From Phormidesmis priestleyi ULC007 (GTDB taxonomy: Bacteria; Cyanobacteriota; Cyanobacteriia; Leptolyngbyales; Leptolyngbyaceae), in the NCBI RefSeq assembly GCF_001895925.1, contig NZ_MPPI01000010.1:62001-126000 (forward strand): DNA of 64,000 bases, written 5' to 3'. A program made the position numbers and the translations under genes. Positions 1 through 12,997 of this stretch are shown here, piece by piece; the stretch's first letter is position 1; each line of letters begins with the position of its first letter. The notes beneath the pieces are model-generated. The model searched no databases. It saw only the letters and a list, made by a program, of their open reading frames with translations, and was not told where the DNA came from.

Positions 1-2
1 TG

Positions 3-626
<624 letters not shown>

Positions 627-632
627 CTGACT

Positions 633-2117
633 TTAGGGCAAGTCAGTGCTGCCCATGAGATAGCGATCGCACTCACGAGCCGCACCGCGCCCCTCGTTAA
701 ACGCCCAGACGACAAGGCTTTGTCCCCGCCGACAGTCGCCAGCCGCAAACACTCCAGGAATGCTGGTGACGTATTTCTCGTGGTCAGCTTTGACATTGCT
801 GCGGGCATCTCGATCGACCCCTAGCGCATCTAAAAGAGGTTGCTCAGGCCCCAAAAAGCCCATCGCCAACAGGACAAGTTGCGCGGATAAAACTTTCTCA
901 GTGCCAGGAATGTGCTGGGCAATAAACTGTCCTTTCTCATTTTTCTCCCACTGCACCTCGACGGTGTGAACCGCTTTGACCTGCCCGTTTTCGTCACCCT
1001 CAAAATGGGTTGCGGTCGTGAGATAGCCGCGTGGATCGTCGCCAAACTTAGCGGCAGCTTCTTCTTGCCCGTAGTCGAGGCGGTAGACTTTGGGCCATTC
1101 AGGCCAGGGATTATCGGGCGAACGTTCTTGCGGAGGCTGAGGCAAAATTTCAAGCTGCACGAGGCTCTTGCATCCGTGACGAAGGGATGTGCCTACGCAG
1201 TCGGTTCCGGTGTCGCCACCGCCAATGATCACCACATCTTTGTCTTGGGCGGAGATGAAGTTGCCGTTGCTGCTCTGATTCAAAACTGCTTTAGTGTTGG
1301 CGGTCAGGAAATCCATTGCGAAGTGGATGCCCTTTAACTCGCGCCCTGCGATCGGTAAATCACGCGGCTTCGTCGCTCCCACACAAAGCACGACAGAATC
1401 AAAGTCTTTGAGCAGCGTTTCGACGGGCAAATCTTTGCCGACTTCGGCGTTGCAGATAAACGTGATGCCCTCGTCTTCAAGGACTTTGATGCGGCGCAAC
1501 ACAACTTCTTCTTTCTCAAGCTTCATGTTGGGGATGCCATACATCAGCAGTCCGCCGGGACGATCGGCGCGTTCATAAACTGTGACCCAGTGCCCCGACT
1601 TGTTGAGTTGTGCAGCCGCAGAAAGTCCGGCAGGCCCAGAGCCGATAATGGCGACTTTTTTGCCCGTGCGTTTGGTGGGCGGTTCGGGCTTGATCCAGCC
1701 TTCGCTCCAGCCTTTATCGACGATCGAGCATTCGATATTCTTAATGGTGACGGGCGGATTGTTGATGCCCAAAACGCAGGAGCCTTCGCAGGGTGCAGGA
1801 CAGACGCGACCCGTAAACTCAGGAAAATTATTGGTTTTGTGGAGCCGATCGAGCGCTTCGTGCCACAGTCCGCGATAGACCAGATCGTTGAATTCGGGAA
1901 TCAGATTATTGACGGGGCAGCCGCTTGCCATGCCGCTAATCAACGTGCCGCTATGACAAAACGGGATGCCACAATCCATGCAGCGTGCGCCTTGAGTGCG
2001 GAGTTTGTCTTCGGGCATGTGCTGGTGAATTTCGTTCCAGTCTTGAATGCGATCAAGGGGCGATCGATCAGAGGGCAACTCGCGGAGAAATTCGATAAAG
2101 CCTGTTGGTTTTCCCAT
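633..2117 (-). CDS. gltD: glutamate synthase small (beta) subunit
   Basis: A 494-residue subunit that passes electrons from NAD(P)H to the large subunit for reductive transfer of the glutamine amide to 2-oxoglutarate. The N-terminal third carries the two Cys clusters of the 4Fe-4S domain (CMDCGIPFC, then CPAPCEGSC). An FAD-binding GSGPAG motif lies near residue 158 and a second dinucleotide motif, GGGDTG, near residue 300. The [10 protein letters not shown] motif near the C-terminus is typical of the family. It lies 71 bases downstream of gltB on the same strand, so the two are probably co-transcribed. Length and motifs fit a full-length protein. The pairing with gltB argues for the NADH-type enzyme rather than the ferredoxin type. 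Confidence 0.96.
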   Translation of the reverse strand: MGKPTGFIEFLRELPSDRSPLDRIQDWNEIHQHMPEDKLRTQGARCMDCGIPFCHSGTLISGMASGCPVNNLIPEFNDLVYRGLWHEALDRLHKTNNFPEFTGRVCPAPCEGSCVLGINNPPVTIKNIECSIVDKGWSEGWIKPEPPTKRTGKKVAIIGSGPAGLSAAAQLNKSGHWVTVYERADRPGGLLMYGIPNMKLEKEEVVLRRIKVLEDEGITFICNAEVGKDLPVETLLKDFDSVVLCVGATKPRDLPIAGRELKGIHFAMDFLTANTKAVLNQSSNGNFISAQDKDVVIIGGGDTGTDCVGTSLRHGCKSLVQLEILPQPPQERSPDNPWPEWPKVYRLDYGQEEAAAKFGDDPRGYLTTATHFEGDENGQVKAVHTVEVQWEKNEKGQFIAQHIPGTEKVLSAQLVLLAMGFLGPEQPLLDALGVDRDARSNVKADHEKYVTSIPGVFAAGDCRRGQSLVVWAFNEGRGAARECDRYLMGSTDLP

Positions 2118-2188
2118 GATGGTGTCTTAAAAGTGGCGATGATTATAGGAGGTAGGGGCAGTAGTTGCCCCAGAAATGATCGTGAAGG

Positions 2189-5100
2189 TTAGCTGCCACC
2201 AATCCGGGCGACATCGCGGGCGTTTTCTTCAAAGGCGGCGGTGAGTGCGTCATCACCACTCAAGCCAGCGGCGATCGCGGCAGAAATCGCTTGCAAAACT
2301 CGCTTATAGTCTTTGGGCATCACCTTGACAAACTTCGGCAGCATTTCTTCCCAGCGATCGAGAACTTTGGCTGCTTTTTGGCTCTGGGTATAGTCGGCAT
2401 GTTGCTGGATCATCTGCCGAAGATCGGCGATTTCTTCAGCATCTTCTAGGGTTTCGAGTCCGACCATTTGCGGGTTGCAGCGCGTCGCGAAGTCGCCCTG
2501 CTCGTCGAGAACGTAGGCAACACCACCGCTCATGCCTGCCGCAAAGTTACGTCCGGTTTTGCCCAAAATGACAACTTTGCCGCCCGTCATATATTCGCAG
2601 CCGTGATCGCCAACGCCTTCGACGATCGTGTTCACGCCAGAGTTACGCACCCCAAAGCGCTCACCGACCATGCCTCGAATGTACACTTCGCCAGAGGTCG
2701 CCCCATAGAGCGCAACGTTTCCAGCGATCACGTTCTCTTCGGCAGCGAAGGTAGACTTTGCTGAAGGATAGAGAATAATTTTGCCGCCGCTCAAGCCTTT
2801 GCCGAGATAGTCATTGGCATCGCCTTCGAGTTTGAGCGTCACACCTTTGGGTACAAATGCGCCAAAGCTCTGACCCGCACTGCCCTGGAAGTGTAGCTGG
2901 ATCGTGTCTTCGGGTAAGCCGTGCCAGTGGCGTTTGGTAATTTCGTTGCCAAGAATGGTGCCAACCGCGCGATTGACATTCTTGATCGGCAAAGTAGCTG
3001 AGACGGATTCGCCAGTCTCGATCGCGCCTTTACACAAATCGAGCAGCGTCGTGATATCCAGGGATTTGTCGAGTCCGTGATCTTGCGGAATCTGGCAATA
3101 GCGACCCACGTCTGCCCCCACTTCTGGCTGGTAGAGGATTTTTGAGAAATCAAGTCCTTTTGCCTTCCAGTGTTCGACGGCTTGTTTGGGTTCGAGAACG
3201 TCGGTGCGTCCGACCATTTCGTCGATCGTGCGGAAGCCCAACTTTGCCATCAGTTCGCGAACTTCTTGAGCGATGAACGTCATGAAGTTGACGGTGTGTG
3301 CGGGATCGCCTGTGAAGTTTTTACGCAGGAGCGGATCTTGGGTCGCGACTCCGACCGGACAGGTGTTGAGGTGACACACGCGCATCATGATGCAGCCCAG
3401 CGTCACGAGTGGAGCCGTCGCGAATCCAAATTCCTCAGCACCGAGCAGAGCGGCGATCACCACATCGCGTCCGGTTTTCATCTGTCCATCGGTTTCGACG
3501 ACGATGCGACTGCGGAGGTTATTGAGGACAAGCGTTTGATGAGTTTCCGCAAGTCCGAGTTCCCACGGCAACCCAGCGTGTTTGATCGAGGTTTGCGGCG
3601 ATGCGCCTGTGCCACCGTCGAAGCCAGAAATCAGCACGACATCAGCGTGGGCTTTGGCGACCCCAGCAGCGATCGTGCCCACTCCCACTTCTGACACCAG
3701 CTTGACGCTGATCCGTGCGGCTCGGTTGGCGTTTTTCAAATCATGGATCAACTCGGCGAGGTCTTCGATCGAGTAAATATCGTGGTGCGGCGGTGGTGAA
3801 ATCAGCCCGACTCCGGGAGTAGAGTGACGCACTTTGGCAATCCAGGGATAGACTTTTTTGCCCGGAAGTTGTCCGCCTTCGCCAGGTTTCGCGCCCTGTG
3901 CCATCTTGATTTGCAGTTCTCGCGCTTGAGACAGATAGAGACTGGTGACTCCAAAACGACCGGATGCGACTTGTTTAATCGCGCTGTTTTTCGAGTCGCC
4001 GCGATCGTTGGTCCAGGTGTAGCGATCGGGGTCTTCGCCGCCTTCGCCCGTGTTGGATTTGCCGCCGATGCGGTTCATGGCGATCGCTAATGATTCGTGT
4101 GCTTCTTGAGAAATCGATCCGTAGCTCATCGCGCCCGTTTTGAAGCGCTTGGTGATGGTTTCGAGCGACTCGACTTCCTCGATCGGAATCGATTCGCGCT
4201 GCTTAAATTTCAGCAGTCCGCGCAAGGTGTAGTGCTTTTGACCTTGCTCATTCACCAAAGCAGCATATTGCTTGTAAACCTCATAGCTGCCGCCGCGAAC
4301 TGCTTTTTGCAAGGTGTGAATCGTTTCGGGGCTGAAGAGATGCGCCTCTCCTTCTTTGCGCCATTGATATTCGCCGCCCACATCCAACGTGTGACCGTTG
4401 ACCTCGCGATCGGGAAACGCATGGCTGTGGCGCAAAATCGCTTCTTTGGCAATGACTTCGAGATCTGCGCCTTCGATGCGCGAAGCCGTCCAGGTGAAAT
4501 ATTTGTCAACGATCGACTGGTTTAACCCGATCGCTTCAAAGATTTGGGCACCTCGATAGCTCTGAATGGTCGAAATTCCGATTTTGGAGGCGACTTTGGT
4601 GACTCCCTTGGTGGCAGCTTTGACGTAATTCTTACAAGCAGTTTTGTAATCGACGTTGACCAGCAGACCTTGGTGAATCATGTCAGCCATCGACTCAAAC
4701 GCGAGATAGGGATTGATTGCCCCGCAGCCATAGCCAATCAGCATCGCGTAATGATGCACTTCACGGGGTTCGCCCGATTCGAGAGCGAGTCCGACCCGTG
4801 TGCGAGTGCCTTCCCGAATTAAGTGGTGATGCAGTCCCGCAACTGCAAGCAACGCCGGGATCGGGGCGTTGGTTGGATTTACGCCGCGATCGGAGAGAAT
4901 CAGAATATTCACGCCCGCCGCGATCGCTTGATTTGCCTGGACACAAATCTGCTCCATCGCCCGTTCAAGCCCTTTTGTGCCGTCTTGGGGATCGAAGACG
5001 ATCGGCAGCGTGACTGACTTGAACTCGCCTTCATTAATGTGCTTAAGTTTTGCCAATTCTTCATTACTGAGAATCGGCGTTTTGAGTTCGATCAAATGAC

Positions 5101-6778
5101 AGCTTTCTGGCTCTGGCTTGAGGAGATTTCGCTCCGATCCGATCGTCGTTTCTGCTGAAGTAATAATCTCTTCGCGAATAGAGTCGATCGGCGGATTTGT
5201 GACCTGAGCAAATAGCTGCTGGAAATAGTCGTAGAGCAGTTTAGGTCGGTCAGACAACACAGAGAGCGGCGTGTCAGCGCCCATTGCCCCGATCGCTTCT
5301 ACACCGTCTCGCGCCATCGGAGTCAACAGCAGCCGCAAATCCTCGAAGCTATAGCCAAAAGCAGTCTGACGCTGAATAATCGGCGTAAACGCTTCGTCTG
5401 TCTCCAGCGGTGCGTCTTTCAGCGTGGCGAGTTCGACCATGTGCTGGTTGATCCACTCGCGATAGGGATGCTCGGTGGCGATTTTGGTTTTGATCTCATC
5501 ATCGGCAACGATGCGCCCTTCTTCCATGTTGACGAGAAACATCCGACCCGGTTCTAGACGACCTTTTAAAGCGACACGCTCAGGCTCGATCGGCAACACG
5601 CCCGCTTCAGATGCCATGATTACGAGATCGTCTTTGGTCACGTAATAGCGAGACGGACGCAGACCATTGCGATCGAGCACTGCCCCAACCATAGTGCCAT
5701 CAGTGAAGGCGATCGAAGCAGGCCCATCCCACGGCTCCATCAAGCAGGAATGATATTCATAAAACGCTTTTTTCTCGTCGCTCATCGACTCGTGCGCCGT
5801 CCACGGTTCGGGGATCATCATCATCATTGCGTGGGGCAACGATCGACCCGATAACACCAGCAGTTCTAGCGCGTTGTCAAAGATCGTCGAGTCGCTACCC
5901 TCGACGTTGATCACAGGCTGGATTTTCTGCATATCGTCGCCAAACAACTCTGATTCAAACAGCGATTGCCGTGCGTTCATCCAGTTGATGTTGCCACGCA
6001 TCGTGTTGATCTCGCCGTTGTGCGCGATGTAGCGATAAGGGTGCGATCGCTCCCAGCTTGGAAAGGTATTGGTGCTAAATCGAGAATGCACCATTGCCAG
6101 GGCACTTTCGAGATCGGGATCGCTGAGTTCAGGATAATATTGCCCGACCTGCGCGGTCATCAGCATTCCTTTATAAACGATCGTGCGGCACGACAAACTC
6201 GACGGATACCAGCATGAATCAATCTGAGTGGCTCGAATCGCTCTATGCGATCGCTTGCGAATCACGTAAAGCTTTCGCTCAAAATCGGTGTCGTTGACCA
6301 GTTCCGCAGCGCGTTGAATAAATACTTGCTGCATAAACGGCTCACTCGATTTTGCCGTCTCGCCCAGCGAAGAATTATCTGTCGGCACATCGCGCCAGCC
6401 CAGAACTCGCTGACCTTCTTCCGCCACGATTTGCTCAAAAATTTGCCGACTCTGATCGCGAATGGCACGATCGGGCGACGCATAAATCATGCCCACGCCA
6501 TACTGTCCCGCGTCGGGTAGCGCGATGTTTTCTGTTAGCGCTACTTTTTTGAGGAATTTGTGAGGCACCTGCATCAAAATGCCTGCCCCGTCTCCGGTAT
6601 TGGTTTCGCATCCACACGCACCGCGATGTTCAAGATTGACAAGCATGGTCAATGCTTGCTCGACGATCGCGTGTGACTTCTTGCCCTTCATGTGCACAAT
6701 AAACCCGACACCGCAGGCATCATGCTCGAACTGCGGATCATATAACCCCTGTTTTGGCGGCAGTCCGTTACTATTCAT
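2189..6778 (-). CDS. gltB: glutamate synthase large (alpha) subunit
   Basis: Large subunit of GOGAT. It hydrolyses glutamine in an N-terminal class II amidotransferase domain and channels ammonia to an FMN site where 2-oxoglutarate becomes glutamate. Read from the ATG at 6778 it has 1,529 residues with a short propeptide before the catalytic Cys of DACGVGF. An upstream in-frame start at 6847 would add 23 unlikely residues, so I reject it. Later parts show the FMN-barrel sequence [10 protein letters not shown], the 3Fe-4S cysteines in [15 protein letters not shown], and the glycine-rich C-terminal beta-helix. Its gltD partner follows directly. Ferredoxin-dependent GOGAT looks similar, but the adjacent gltD favours the two-subunit NAD(P)H enzyme. 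Confidence 0.95.
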   Translation of the reverse strand: MNSNGLPPKQGLYDPQFEHDACGVGFIVHMKGKKSHAIVEQALTMLVNLEHRGACGCETNTGDGAGILMQVPHKFLKKVALTENIALPDAGQYGVGMIYASPDRAIRDQSRQIFEQIVAEEGQRVLGWRDVPTDNSSLGETAKSSEPFMQQVFIQRAAELVNDTDFERKLYVIRKRSHRAIRATQIDSCWYPSSLSCRTIVYKGMLMTAQVGQYYPELSDPDLESALAMVHSRFSTNTFPSWERSHPYRYIAHNGEINTMRGNINWMNARQSLFESELFGDDMQKIQPVINVEGSDSTIFDNALELLVLSGRSLPHAMMMMIPEPWTAHESMSDEKKAFYEYHSCLMEPWDGPASIAFTDGTMVGAVLDRNGLRPSRYYVTKDDLVIMASEAGVLPIEPERVALKGRLEPGRMFLVNMEEGRIVADDEIKTKIATEHPYREWINQHMVELATLKDAPLETDEAFTPIIQRQTAFGYSFEDLRLLLTPMARDGVEAIGAMGADTPLSVLSDRPKLLYDYFQQLFAQVTNPPIDSIREEIITSAETTIGSERNLLKPEPESCHLIELKTPILSNEELAKLKHINEGEFKSVTLPIVFDPQDGTKGLERAMEQICVQANQAIAAGVNILILSDRGVNPTNAPIPALLAVAGLHHHLIREGTRTRVGLALESGEPREVHHYAMLIGYGCGAINPYLAFESMADMIHQGLLVNVDYKTACKNYVKAATKGVTKVASKIGISTIQSYRGAQIFEAIGLNQSIVDKYFTWTASRIEGADLEVIAKEAILRHSHAFPDREVNGHTLDVGGEYQWRKEGEAHLFSPETIHTLQKAVRGGSYEVYKQYAALVNEQGQKHYTLRGLLKFKQRESIPIEEVESLETITKRFKTGAMSYGSISQEAHESLAIAMNRIGGKSNTGEGGEDPDRYTWTNDRGDSKNSAIKQVASGRFGVTSLYLSQARELQIKMAQGAKPGEGGQLPGKKVYPWIAKVRHSTPGVGLISPPPHHDIYSIEDLAELIHDLKNANRAARISVKLVSEVGVGTIAAGVAKAHADVVLISGFDGGTGASPQTSIKHAGLPWELGLAETHQTLVLNNLRSRIVVETDGQMKTGRDVVIAALLGAEEFGFATAPLVTLGCIMMRVCHLNTCPVGVATQDPLLRKNFTGDPAHTVNFMTFIAQEVRELMAKLGFRTIDEMVGRTDVLEPKQAVEHWKAKGLDFSKILYQPEVGADVGRYCQIPQDHGLDKSLDITTLLDLCKGAIETGESVSATLPIKNVNRAVGTILGNEITKRHWHGLPEDTIQLHFQGSAGQSFGAFVPKGVTLKLEGDANDYLGKGLSGGKIILYPSAKSTFAAEENVIAGNVALYGATSGEVYIRGMVGERFGVRNSGVNTIVEGVGDHGCEYMTGGKVVILGKTGRNFAAGMSGGVAYVLDEQGDFATRCNPQMVGLETLEDAEEIADLRQMIQQHADYTQSQKAAKVLDRWEEMLPKFVKVMPKDYKRVLQAISAAIAAGLSGDDALTAAFEENARDVARIGGS

Positions 6779-6893
6779 TGGGATAAACCTAAAAATGACG
6801 AAGTAAAAGTGAGCATCTAGAGCGCGGGATGCGATAACTCCAGACATGGATTTTCTAACGAGAATGGTGGATCGAGGTCAAGTCTTAAGGAAA

Positions 6894-6909
6894 TCGTCAG
6901 ATCTGACGA
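6894..6909. promoter_or_regulatory. 16-bp perfect palindrome, candidate operator
   Basis: TCGTCAGATCTGACGA reads the same on both strands and lies 116 bases upstream of the gltB start. Such a dyad could bind a dimeric regulator. No regulator is identified from sequence, and chance or another role is possible. Confidence 0.3.
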
Positions 6910-7056
6910 CTCAAGCCTCGGCTCTTTTCTCGTTAGCTTAAGCAGGGTCATTGAGCCTTGTTAAACTTGAAATCCTTTTGGGCAGAGAGTTTGAGAGAGC
7001 AATATTTCTCTTCATTTCTTCAGTAAACGACACAATTTAAAGATCATGTGATTTCT

Positions 7057-7071
7057 GTAACAAATGCTTAC
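7057..7071. promoter_or_regulatory. NtcA-like site (GTA-N9-TAC)
   Basis: GTAACAAATGCTTAC resembles the nitrogen-control consensus GTA-N8-TAC but has nine rather than eight spacer bases. Its place upstream of a nitrogen-assimilation operon makes it worth noting. The spacing error and its distance of about 280 bases from the gltB start keep confidence low. Confidence 0.2.
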
Positions 7072-7151
7072 TAAATCATGAGGTCATTAATAAAGCCAAT
7101 CAAGCACACGGTCAACTGGGGATCTAAAATAGAGAGAGTTGCGTTTGGCGA

Positions 7152-8849
7152 GTGGCATTTATCGAGACTGTCTACGGAAATCTTCAAGGTTTAAAGTCCA
7201 GTCAGCTTAAGCAGTTGCAGCGACTCTATCATCAGCGCTTACCGGGCGATCGCATCACGACTTCAGAGTTTGCCCAGCGACTGGCGGCAATCAGCACAGA
7301 GATCGCTCAACCCGTTTGCGCCTATATCAATCGTCGAGGTCAGGTGCTGCGTGTTGGGGTCGGAAACCCGCGCCAAACTCAGATTCCTCCGGCAGAGTTG
7401 CCGCGCTATGGGGCAGAACGACTATGCGGCATTCGCTGTGTCGCGACGCAGTTAAAGCAAGATCCTCCGGGCGAGTCGGCACTGACGGCGATGGCGATGC
7501 AGCGATTGGATGCGCTTGTGACATTTACCCTGACAGGTGGCGGATTTGAGCGGCGAGGTGGCGGTGCAACAGGCTACATCAAAGGTGGATATTTGGCGCA
7601 TTTGGTGCCCCACCCAGAAGCCAATTGGACGGTTTCACCCGTTTTGAGCTTGGATGAAATCGCCGAGCAAGATCTAAATGAGTTAGTCGAAGGTCTAGAG
7701 GCTGAATTTCGACGTGAATATACTGCTCAACAGGTTGATCGCGATCACGATCAGGTACTAGTAGTTGGGTTGATGACAGACAATCGATCGCAGCAAGCTT
7801 TTCGCGATGGGCTGGCAGAATTAGGGCGGCTCGTCGAAACGGCTGGGGGAGAAGTCTTACAAACGTTAAAGCAGAAACGTCCGCGTCCCCATCCTCAAAC
7901 TGTGGTTGGTGAAGGCAAAGTGCAGGAAATTGCGCTCACAGCACAGACGATCGGGGCAAGTTTGGTGGTGTTCGATCGCGATTTGTCCCCAACCCAAGTC
8001 CGCAATTTGGAGGCGTTGATTGGGGTGCGGGTCGTCGATCGCACTGAGGTAATTCTCGACATTTTCGCCCAACGTGCCCAGTCAGGTGCGGGCAAATTGC
8101 AGGTCGAACTGGCACAGCTTGAATACCGCCTCCCTCGATTATCCGGTCGGGGACAAGCGATGTCTCGATTAGGCGGTGGGATCGGAACTCGCGGGCCGGG
8201 TGAAACTAAGTTAGAAACTGAGCGGCGATCGATTCAGCGCCGGATTACGCGATTGCAGCAAGAAGTGACGCAACTTCAGGCGCACCGGGCGCGAATGCGG
8301 CAGCGCCGACAGCACGAAGAAGTGCCCTCGATCGCCGTAGTTGGCTATACCAACGCTGGAAAATCCACGCTGCTGAATGCGCTCACCAATGCCGAAGTCT
8401 ACACCGCCGATCAGCTATTTGCGACCCTTGATCCGACAACTCGACGACTGAAGGTGATTGATTCGGAAAGTCATGAATCGACTTCGCTGCTGCTGACCGA
8501 TACGGTGGGGTTTATTCACGAGCTGCCGCCATCGCTGGTTGATGCGTTTCGCGCCACTTTAGAGGAAGTCACCGAAGCCGATGCCCTGCTGCATGTGGTG
8601 GATTTGTCGCATCCGGCTTGGCAAAATCAGATCCGATCGGTGATGAAAATTTTGTCAGAAATGCCGATCGCGCCAGGCCCGGTGCTGTTGGTGTTTAACA
8701 AAATCGATCAAGTAGACGGCGAAAATCTGAGTTTGGCGCAAGAAGAGTTTCCGCAAGCGGCATTCATTTCTGCCAGCGATCGTCTGGGTTTGGAAACCTT
8801 GCGACAACGGCTGTGTCAATTGGTGAGATATGCCGGGGTCGTTCGTTGA
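7152..8849 (+). CDS. hflX: ribosome-associated GTPase HflX
   Basis: A 565-residue GTPase of the HflX family, which binds the 50S subunit and splits stalled or heat-damaged ribosomes. The GTG start gives an N-terminus (ETVYGNLQGLKSSQ) typical of the longer cyanobacterial form, which has an extension of roughly 150 residues before the HflX domain. The HflX glycine-rich segment (RLGGGIGTRGPGET) precedes a long coiled coil. The G domain follows, with the P-loop GYTNAGKS near residue 397, DTVGF near 450 and NKID near 516. It is divergent from gltB and ends in a strong hairpin. No defect is seen. Confidence 0.95.
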   Translation: MAFIETVYGNLQGLKSSQLKQLQRLYHQRLPGDRITTSEFAQRLAAISTEIAQPVCAYINRRGQVLRVGVGNPRQTQIPPAELPRYGAERLCGIRCVATQLKQDPPGESALTAMAMQRLDALVTFTLTGGGFERRGGGATGYIKGGYLAHLVPHPEANWTVSPVLSLDEIAEQDLNELVEGLEAEFRREYTAQQVDRDHDQVLVVGLMTDNRSQQAFRDGLAELGRLVETAGGEVLQTLKQKRPRPHPQTVVGEGKVQEIALTAQTIGASLVVFDRDLSPTQVRNLEALIGVRVVDRTEVILDIFAQRAQSGAGKLQVELAQLEYRLPRLSGRGQAMSRLGGGIGTRGPGETKLETERRSIQRRITRLQQEVTQLQAHRARMRQRRQHEEVPSIAVVGYTNAGKSTLLNALTNAEVYTADQLFATLDPTTRRLKVIDSESHESTSLLLTDTVGFIHELPPSLVDAFRATLEEVTEADALLHVVDLSHPAWQNQIRSVMKILSEMPIAPGPVLLVFNKIDQVDGENLSLAQEEFPQAAFISASDRLGLETLRQRLCQLVRYAGVVR

Positions 8850-8868
8850 CAGGTAGGTGTACCCAGCC

Positions 8869-8909
8869 AGATCTCCGACCTCTTGGGAGAAGTCGGAGAT
8901 CTTTGTCTT
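8869..8909 (+). terminator. rho-independent terminator after hflX
   Basis: An 11-bp perfect stem pairs AGATCTCCGAC (8869-8879) with GTCGGAGATCT (8892-8902). It is followed by the T-rich run TTGTCTT and lies 20 bases after the hflX stop. Confidence 0.75.
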
Positions 8910-9048
8910 CGTGTCCCAGGTTTGGTACTTAAAACTTAACGCTTCTCATTCCCCGTCTTCTTGTCGCCTCGTCCATTCATTCCTCTCCTTCAAATCAGCA
9001 AATCTTCGGAATGGATAAAGCCGTAACAATTCTGTAAATGAAAGCCTC

Positions 9049-9054
9049 TACAAT
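9049..9054 (+). promoter_or_regulatory. candidate -10 box of carB
   Basis: TACAAT lies 36 bases before the carB ATG. No good -35 is seen at standard spacing, so this is only a suggestion. Confidence 0.3.
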
Positions 9055-9089
9055 GAGTTGGATTTAAACTCAACGGCTTTAACTTCACT

Positions 9090-12000
9090 ATGCCTCGTCG
9101 CCAAGACCTCCACAAAATTCTGCTCATCGGCTCCGGTCCTATTGTGATTGGGCAAGCCTGCGAATTCGACTATTCCGGTACTCAAGCCTGCAAAGCCTTG
9201 CGAGATGAAGGATATGAAGTGGTTCTGGTCAACTCAAACCCAGCGACCATCATGACCGATCCGGAAACCGCCGATCGTACTTACATTGAGCCGCTCACGC
9301 CTGAGATAGTCGCTCTGATTATCGAAAAAGAACGCCCCGATGCACTTTTACCCACGATGGGCGGACAAACCGCGCTCAATCTTGCCGTTACACTGGCGAA
9401 AAATGGGACGCTTGAGAAATACAACGTTGAACTGATTGGCGCAAAACTTCCGGCGATCGAGATGGCTGAAGATCGCAAGCTATTCAAAGAGGCAATGGGG
9501 CGAATCGGAGTCGCCGTGTGTCCGTCTGGTCTGGCAGAAACCCTAGAAGAATCCCGCGAGATTGGGCAGCAGATCGGCAGTTATCCCTTAATTATTCGTC
9601 CTGCCTACACGATGGGCGGCACCGGGGGCGGCATTGCCTATAACCAGAAGGAGTTTGAGGAAATCGCCCAGACGGGTTTAGATGCCAGCCCGGTGTCTCA
9701 GATTTTGATTGAGAAATCTCTGCTCGGCTGGAAGGAATATGAGCTAGAAGTGATGCGCGACCTCGCCGATAACGTCGTGATCATCTGCTCGATCGAGAAC
9801 CTTGATCCGATGGGCATCCACACTGGTGACTCGATCACGGTGGCTCCGGCTCAGACGCTGACTGATAAAGAATATCAACGGTTACGAGACGCTTCGATCA
9901 AGATCATTCGCGAAATTGGGGTCGAGACAGGCGGATCAAACATCCAGTTTGCGATTAATCCGGTGACGGGTGAGTTAGTCGTGATCGAGATGAATCCGCG
10001 GGTGTCGCGCAGTTCGGCGTTGGCATCGAAAGCGACAGGGTTTCCGATCGCCAAGATGGCAGCAAAACTTGCGGTTGGCTACACGCTGGACGAAATTCCT
10101 AACGATATTACGAAGAAAACTCCTGCCAGTTTCGAGCCAACGATCGATTATGTCGTCACCAAGATTCCCCGCTTTGCCTTTGAGAAATTTAGCGGCTCGT
10201 CTCAGGTTCTAACCACGCAGATGAAGTCAGTGGGCGAGGCAATGGCGATCGGGCGCACCTTCCAAGAGTCTTTTCAAAAGGCACTTCGTTCATTAGAAAC
10301 CGGACGAGCGGGTTGGGGCTGCGATCGTTCAGAAAAGCTCCCCAGCCTCGAACAAATTCGGGCAGGACTTCGCACTCCAAACCCCGATCGCATCTTCACC
10401 GTACGCCACGCGATGCAAATGGGTATGACGGTTGATGAAATTTTTGAGCTAACCAACATCGATCCCTGGTTTTTAGACAAGATGCAAGACTTGCTAGAGA
10501 CTGAAAAGCTGCTCAAACGCACGACCCTGAAAAGTCTCGACAAAGCCAAGATGTATCACATCAAACGGCAAGGATTTAGCGATCGTCAAATCGCCTTTGC
10601 CACCAAAACCCATGAAGATGAAGTGCGGGCTTACCGCAAATCTCTCGGTGTGATCCCCGTCTATAAAACCGTAGACACCTGCGCGGCTGAATTCGAGGCG
10701 CTGACTCCTTACTACTACTCCGCCTACGAAGAAGAAACTGAAGTGCTTCCGTCCGATCGGCGCAAAGTCATGATCCTCGGAGGCGGGCCCAACCGCATCG
10801 GACAGGGCATCGAGTTTGACTATTGCTGCTGTCACGCTTCTTTCTCGCTCGGTGCCGATGGATTTGAGACGATCATGGTCAACTCCAACCCCGAAACCGT
10901 CTCGACCGACTATGACACCAGCGATCGACTCTATTTTGAGCCGCTGACTAAAGAAGATGTCTTAAACATCATCGAAGCTGAGAATCCTGAAGGCGTAATT
11001 ATCCAATTTGGCGGACAAACCCCACTCAAGCTGGCGGTTCCCCTACAAGAAGCGCTGAAGTCGAACCCACAAACCAAAATTTGGGGCACTTCACCTGACT
11101 CGATCGACACTGCCGAAGATCGAGAGCGGTTTGAAAAGATCTTGCGCCAACTCAACATTCAGCAACCTCCTAACGGACTCGCCCGCAACTATGAAACCGC
11201 GCGGGAAGTCGCTCAAAAAATCCAATATCCCGTTGTCGTTCGTCCTAGCTATGTGTTGGGCGGTCGAGCGATGGAGATCGTTTATTCGGATGCCGAGCTA
11301 GAACACTATATGAGCTATGCCGTGCAGATCGAACCCGACCACCCGATTTTGATCGACCACTTTTTAGAGAACGCGATCGAGGTCGATGTAGACGCGATCG
11401 CGGATATGACGGGTCAAGTCGTGATCGGTGGCATCATGGAACACATCGAACAGGCAGGCATTCACTCTGGAGATTCTGCCTGCTCGATTCCTTCCTTTAC
11501 CTTGTCGGAACCCGTGCTGGATCAGATTCGCACTTGGACGATCGCGCTTGCCAAAGCCCTCAAAGTCATCGGCTTGATGAATATTCAGTTTGCCGTGCAG
11601 GGCGATCAGGTGTTTATTCTCGAAGCGAATCCTCGTGCATCGCGCACCGTGCCCTTTGTGTCGAAAGCGATCGGACATCCTCTCGCCCAAATTGCCGCCC
11701 GTGTGATGTCTGGCAAAACCCTCAAAGAACTTAACTTCACCGAAGAAATCATTCCCAAACATATTTCTGTCAAAGAAGCCGTTTTTCCTTTCGACAAGTT
11801 TCCGGGCACCGACACCATCCTGGGGCCCGAAATGCGATCGACCGGGGAAGTGATGGGCATCGATACCGACTTTGGCAAAGCCTTTGCTAAGGCAGAACTC
11901 GCCGCCAGTCAGCGATTACCTCTCAAAGGCACTGTGTTTGTATCGATGAACGATCGTGAAAAAGCGGCGGTCGTTCCAATCGTTAAAGATTTGATGAGTT

Positions 12001-12320
12001 TGGGCTTTAGCGTCGTTGCCACCGAAGGCACCCGCAAAGTCTTGATTGAGAACGGTTTAGAAGTTGAGTTAGTGCTCAAACTTCACGAGGGCAGACCTCA
12101 CGTACTTGATTCGATTAAAAATGAGAAAATTCAACTCATTATTAATACCCCGACGGGCAAAGAAGCGTTGACCGACGATCGCCTGATTCGTCGCACCGCT
12201 TTGAGCTACAAGATTCCGATCATCACGACTATCGCTGGGGCAAAAGCTACGGCGGCAGCCATTCGGTCGTTACAATCTCAGCCGCTGACGGTGCGATCGC
12301 TGCAAGAATATCTTCAATAG
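9090..12320 (+). CDS. carB: carbamoyl-phosphate synthase large subunit
   Basis: A 1,076-residue enzyme making carbamoyl phosphate from bicarbonate, ammonia (from CarA) and two ATP, for arginine and pyrimidine synthesis. Two homologous halves are visible, each opening with a GSGPIVIGQ- or [10 protein letters not shown]-type motif (near residues 14 and 565). Each half holds an ATP-grasp domain; the second shows [14 protein letters not shown]. The oligomerisation domain lies between the halves. The last 130 residues form the allosteric MGS-like domain. Length matches the family. carA is not in the window. A strong hairpin lies just downstream. Confidence 0.97.
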   Translation: MPRRQDLHKILLIGSGPIVIGQACEFDYSGTQACKALRDEGYEVVLVNSNPATIMTDPETADRTYIEPLTPEIVALIIEKERPDALLPTMGGQTALNLAVTLAKNGTLEKYNVELIGAKLPAIEMAEDRKLFKEAMGRIGVAVCPSGLAETLEESREIGQQIGSYPLIIRPAYTMGGTGGGIAYNQKEFEEIAQTGLDASPVSQILIEKSLLGWKEYELEVMRDLADNVVIICSIENLDPMGIHTGDSITVAPAQTLTDKEYQRLRDASIKIIREIGVETGGSNIQFAINPVTGELVVIEMNPRVSRSSALASKATGFPIAKMAAKLAVGYTLDEIPNDITKKTPASFEPTIDYVVTKIPRFAFEKFSGSSQVLTTQMKSVGEAMAIGRTFQESFQKALRSLETGRAGWGCDRSEKLPSLEQIRAGLRTPNPDRIFTVRHAMQMGMTVDEIFELTNIDPWFLDKMQDLLETEKLLKRTTLKSLDKAKMYHIKRQGFSDRQIAFATKTHEDEVRAYRKSLGVIPVYKTVDTCAAEFEALTPYYYSAYEEETEVLPSDRRKVMILGGGPNRIGQGIEFDYCCCHASFSLGADGFETIMVNSNPETVSTDYDTSDRLYFEPLTKEDVLNIIEAENPEGVIIQFGGQTPLKLAVPLQEALKSNPQTKIWGTSPDSIDTAEDRERFEKILRQLNIQQPPNGLARNYETAREVAQKIQYPVVVRPSYVLGGRAMEIVYSDAELEHYMSYAVQIEPDHPILIDHFLENAIEVDVDAIADMTGQVVIGGIMEHIEQAGIHSGDSACSIPSFTLSEPVLDQIRTWTIALAKALKVIGLMNIQFAVQGDQVFILEANPRASRTVPFVSKAIGHPLAQIAARVMSGKTLKELNFTEEIIPKHISVKEAVFPFDKFPGTDTILGPEMRSTGEVMGIDTDFGKAFAKAELAASQRLPLKGTVFVSMNDREKAAVVPIVKDLMSLGFSVVATEGTRKVLIENGLEVELVLKLHEGRPHVLDSIKNEKIQLIINTPTGKEALTDDRLIRRTALSYKIPIITTIAGAKATAAAIRSLQSQPLTVRSLQEYLQ

Positions 12321-12341
12321 CAAAAAATCGGAAACACCGTA

Positions 12342-12380
12342 TCAGAGCGTCTTTGATCATTTGGATCAAAGACGCTCTGA
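12342..12380. terminator. 17-bp perfect hairpin downstream of carB
   Basis: TCAGAGCGTCTTTGATC (12342-12358) pairs perfectly with 12364-12380 around a five-base loop, 22 bases after the carB stop. It is a good position for transcription termination, but no T run follows directly on the plus strand. It may instead be a processing or mRNA-stability hairpin. Confidence 0.55.
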
Positions 12381-12968
12381 CCCCTGTAGAGTTAACTTTA
12401 AGTTTCTTCTTTTTCTCTTCCGATTCATTTTGTGTTATGGAAGTTACACTAAAACTACAGGCTTCTACCACTAGGCAGATGTGACTTTCTACCTAATCAG
12501 AGTATTTCTATAAGATGCGTCACTCAAACTGAGCAGACCTTTAAACTCGATTAAAATAACGCCAAAAAACTTAATAGCGCATTGAGAACTCACAATCGAC
12601 TTCTACACCGTTCTGATATCTGTGAGATTCTGTTTCAAAAGATGCATTCATAAAATTGGTTTCTGGGTAGGCTGCCGATACGCTAGAGAGTTTACGCAAA
12701 CTAGCCACTCTCCCTCTTTGAACCCTTGAAGTAAAGGAATATCTCTCAGGATCTTTACTTTTGTTAACAAACTCAGACATAATCTTAATAAAGCAACACC
12801 CCCCATTTACCTCAACCGAGAGGCACTTCATCAGCCCTTGAAAGGGATAAACCTAAACGCTGCTACCTAGAAGAATGAGTTCCTAACTTGCATCTAAATT
12901 TGAGGCATCTGACGCTCTGAAATCGCTCAACGACGCTTCTCTGCACCTGCCTGTTAGGGATGCGATCG

Positions 12969-12997
12969 TTCTCAGACTGCTCACGAATACTTATAAT
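12969..12997 (+). promoter_or_regulatory. promoter of the sigma factor gene
   Basis: TTCTCA (12969-12974) and a consensus TATAAT (12992-12997) are separated by 17 bases and lie 26 bases before the ATG. The -10 is perfect and the -35 is poor, as is common in cyanobacteria. Confidence 0.5.

Larger units (their letters stand above)
6779..7151. other. divergent intergenic region gltB/hflX
   Basis: About 370 bases between two divergent genes; no coding potential recognised. It holds a 16-base perfect palindrome at 6894-6909, an NtcA-like GTA-N9-TAC at 7057-7071, and A/T-rich stretches. TAAAAT at 7124-7129 could serve as a -10 for hflX, and a TTGACC on the minus strand (6877-6882) could be part of a gltB promoter. 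None of these is proven. Confidence 0.5.

Noticed and set aside
7057-7071. A confident NtcA box
   Set aside because: The spacer is nine rather than eight bases and the distance to gltB is large, so it is reported only as NtcA-like.
12571-12831. An 86-codon minus-strand frame in the gap before the sigma gene
   Set aside because: No recognisable family, weak start context, and composition unlike the neighbours.
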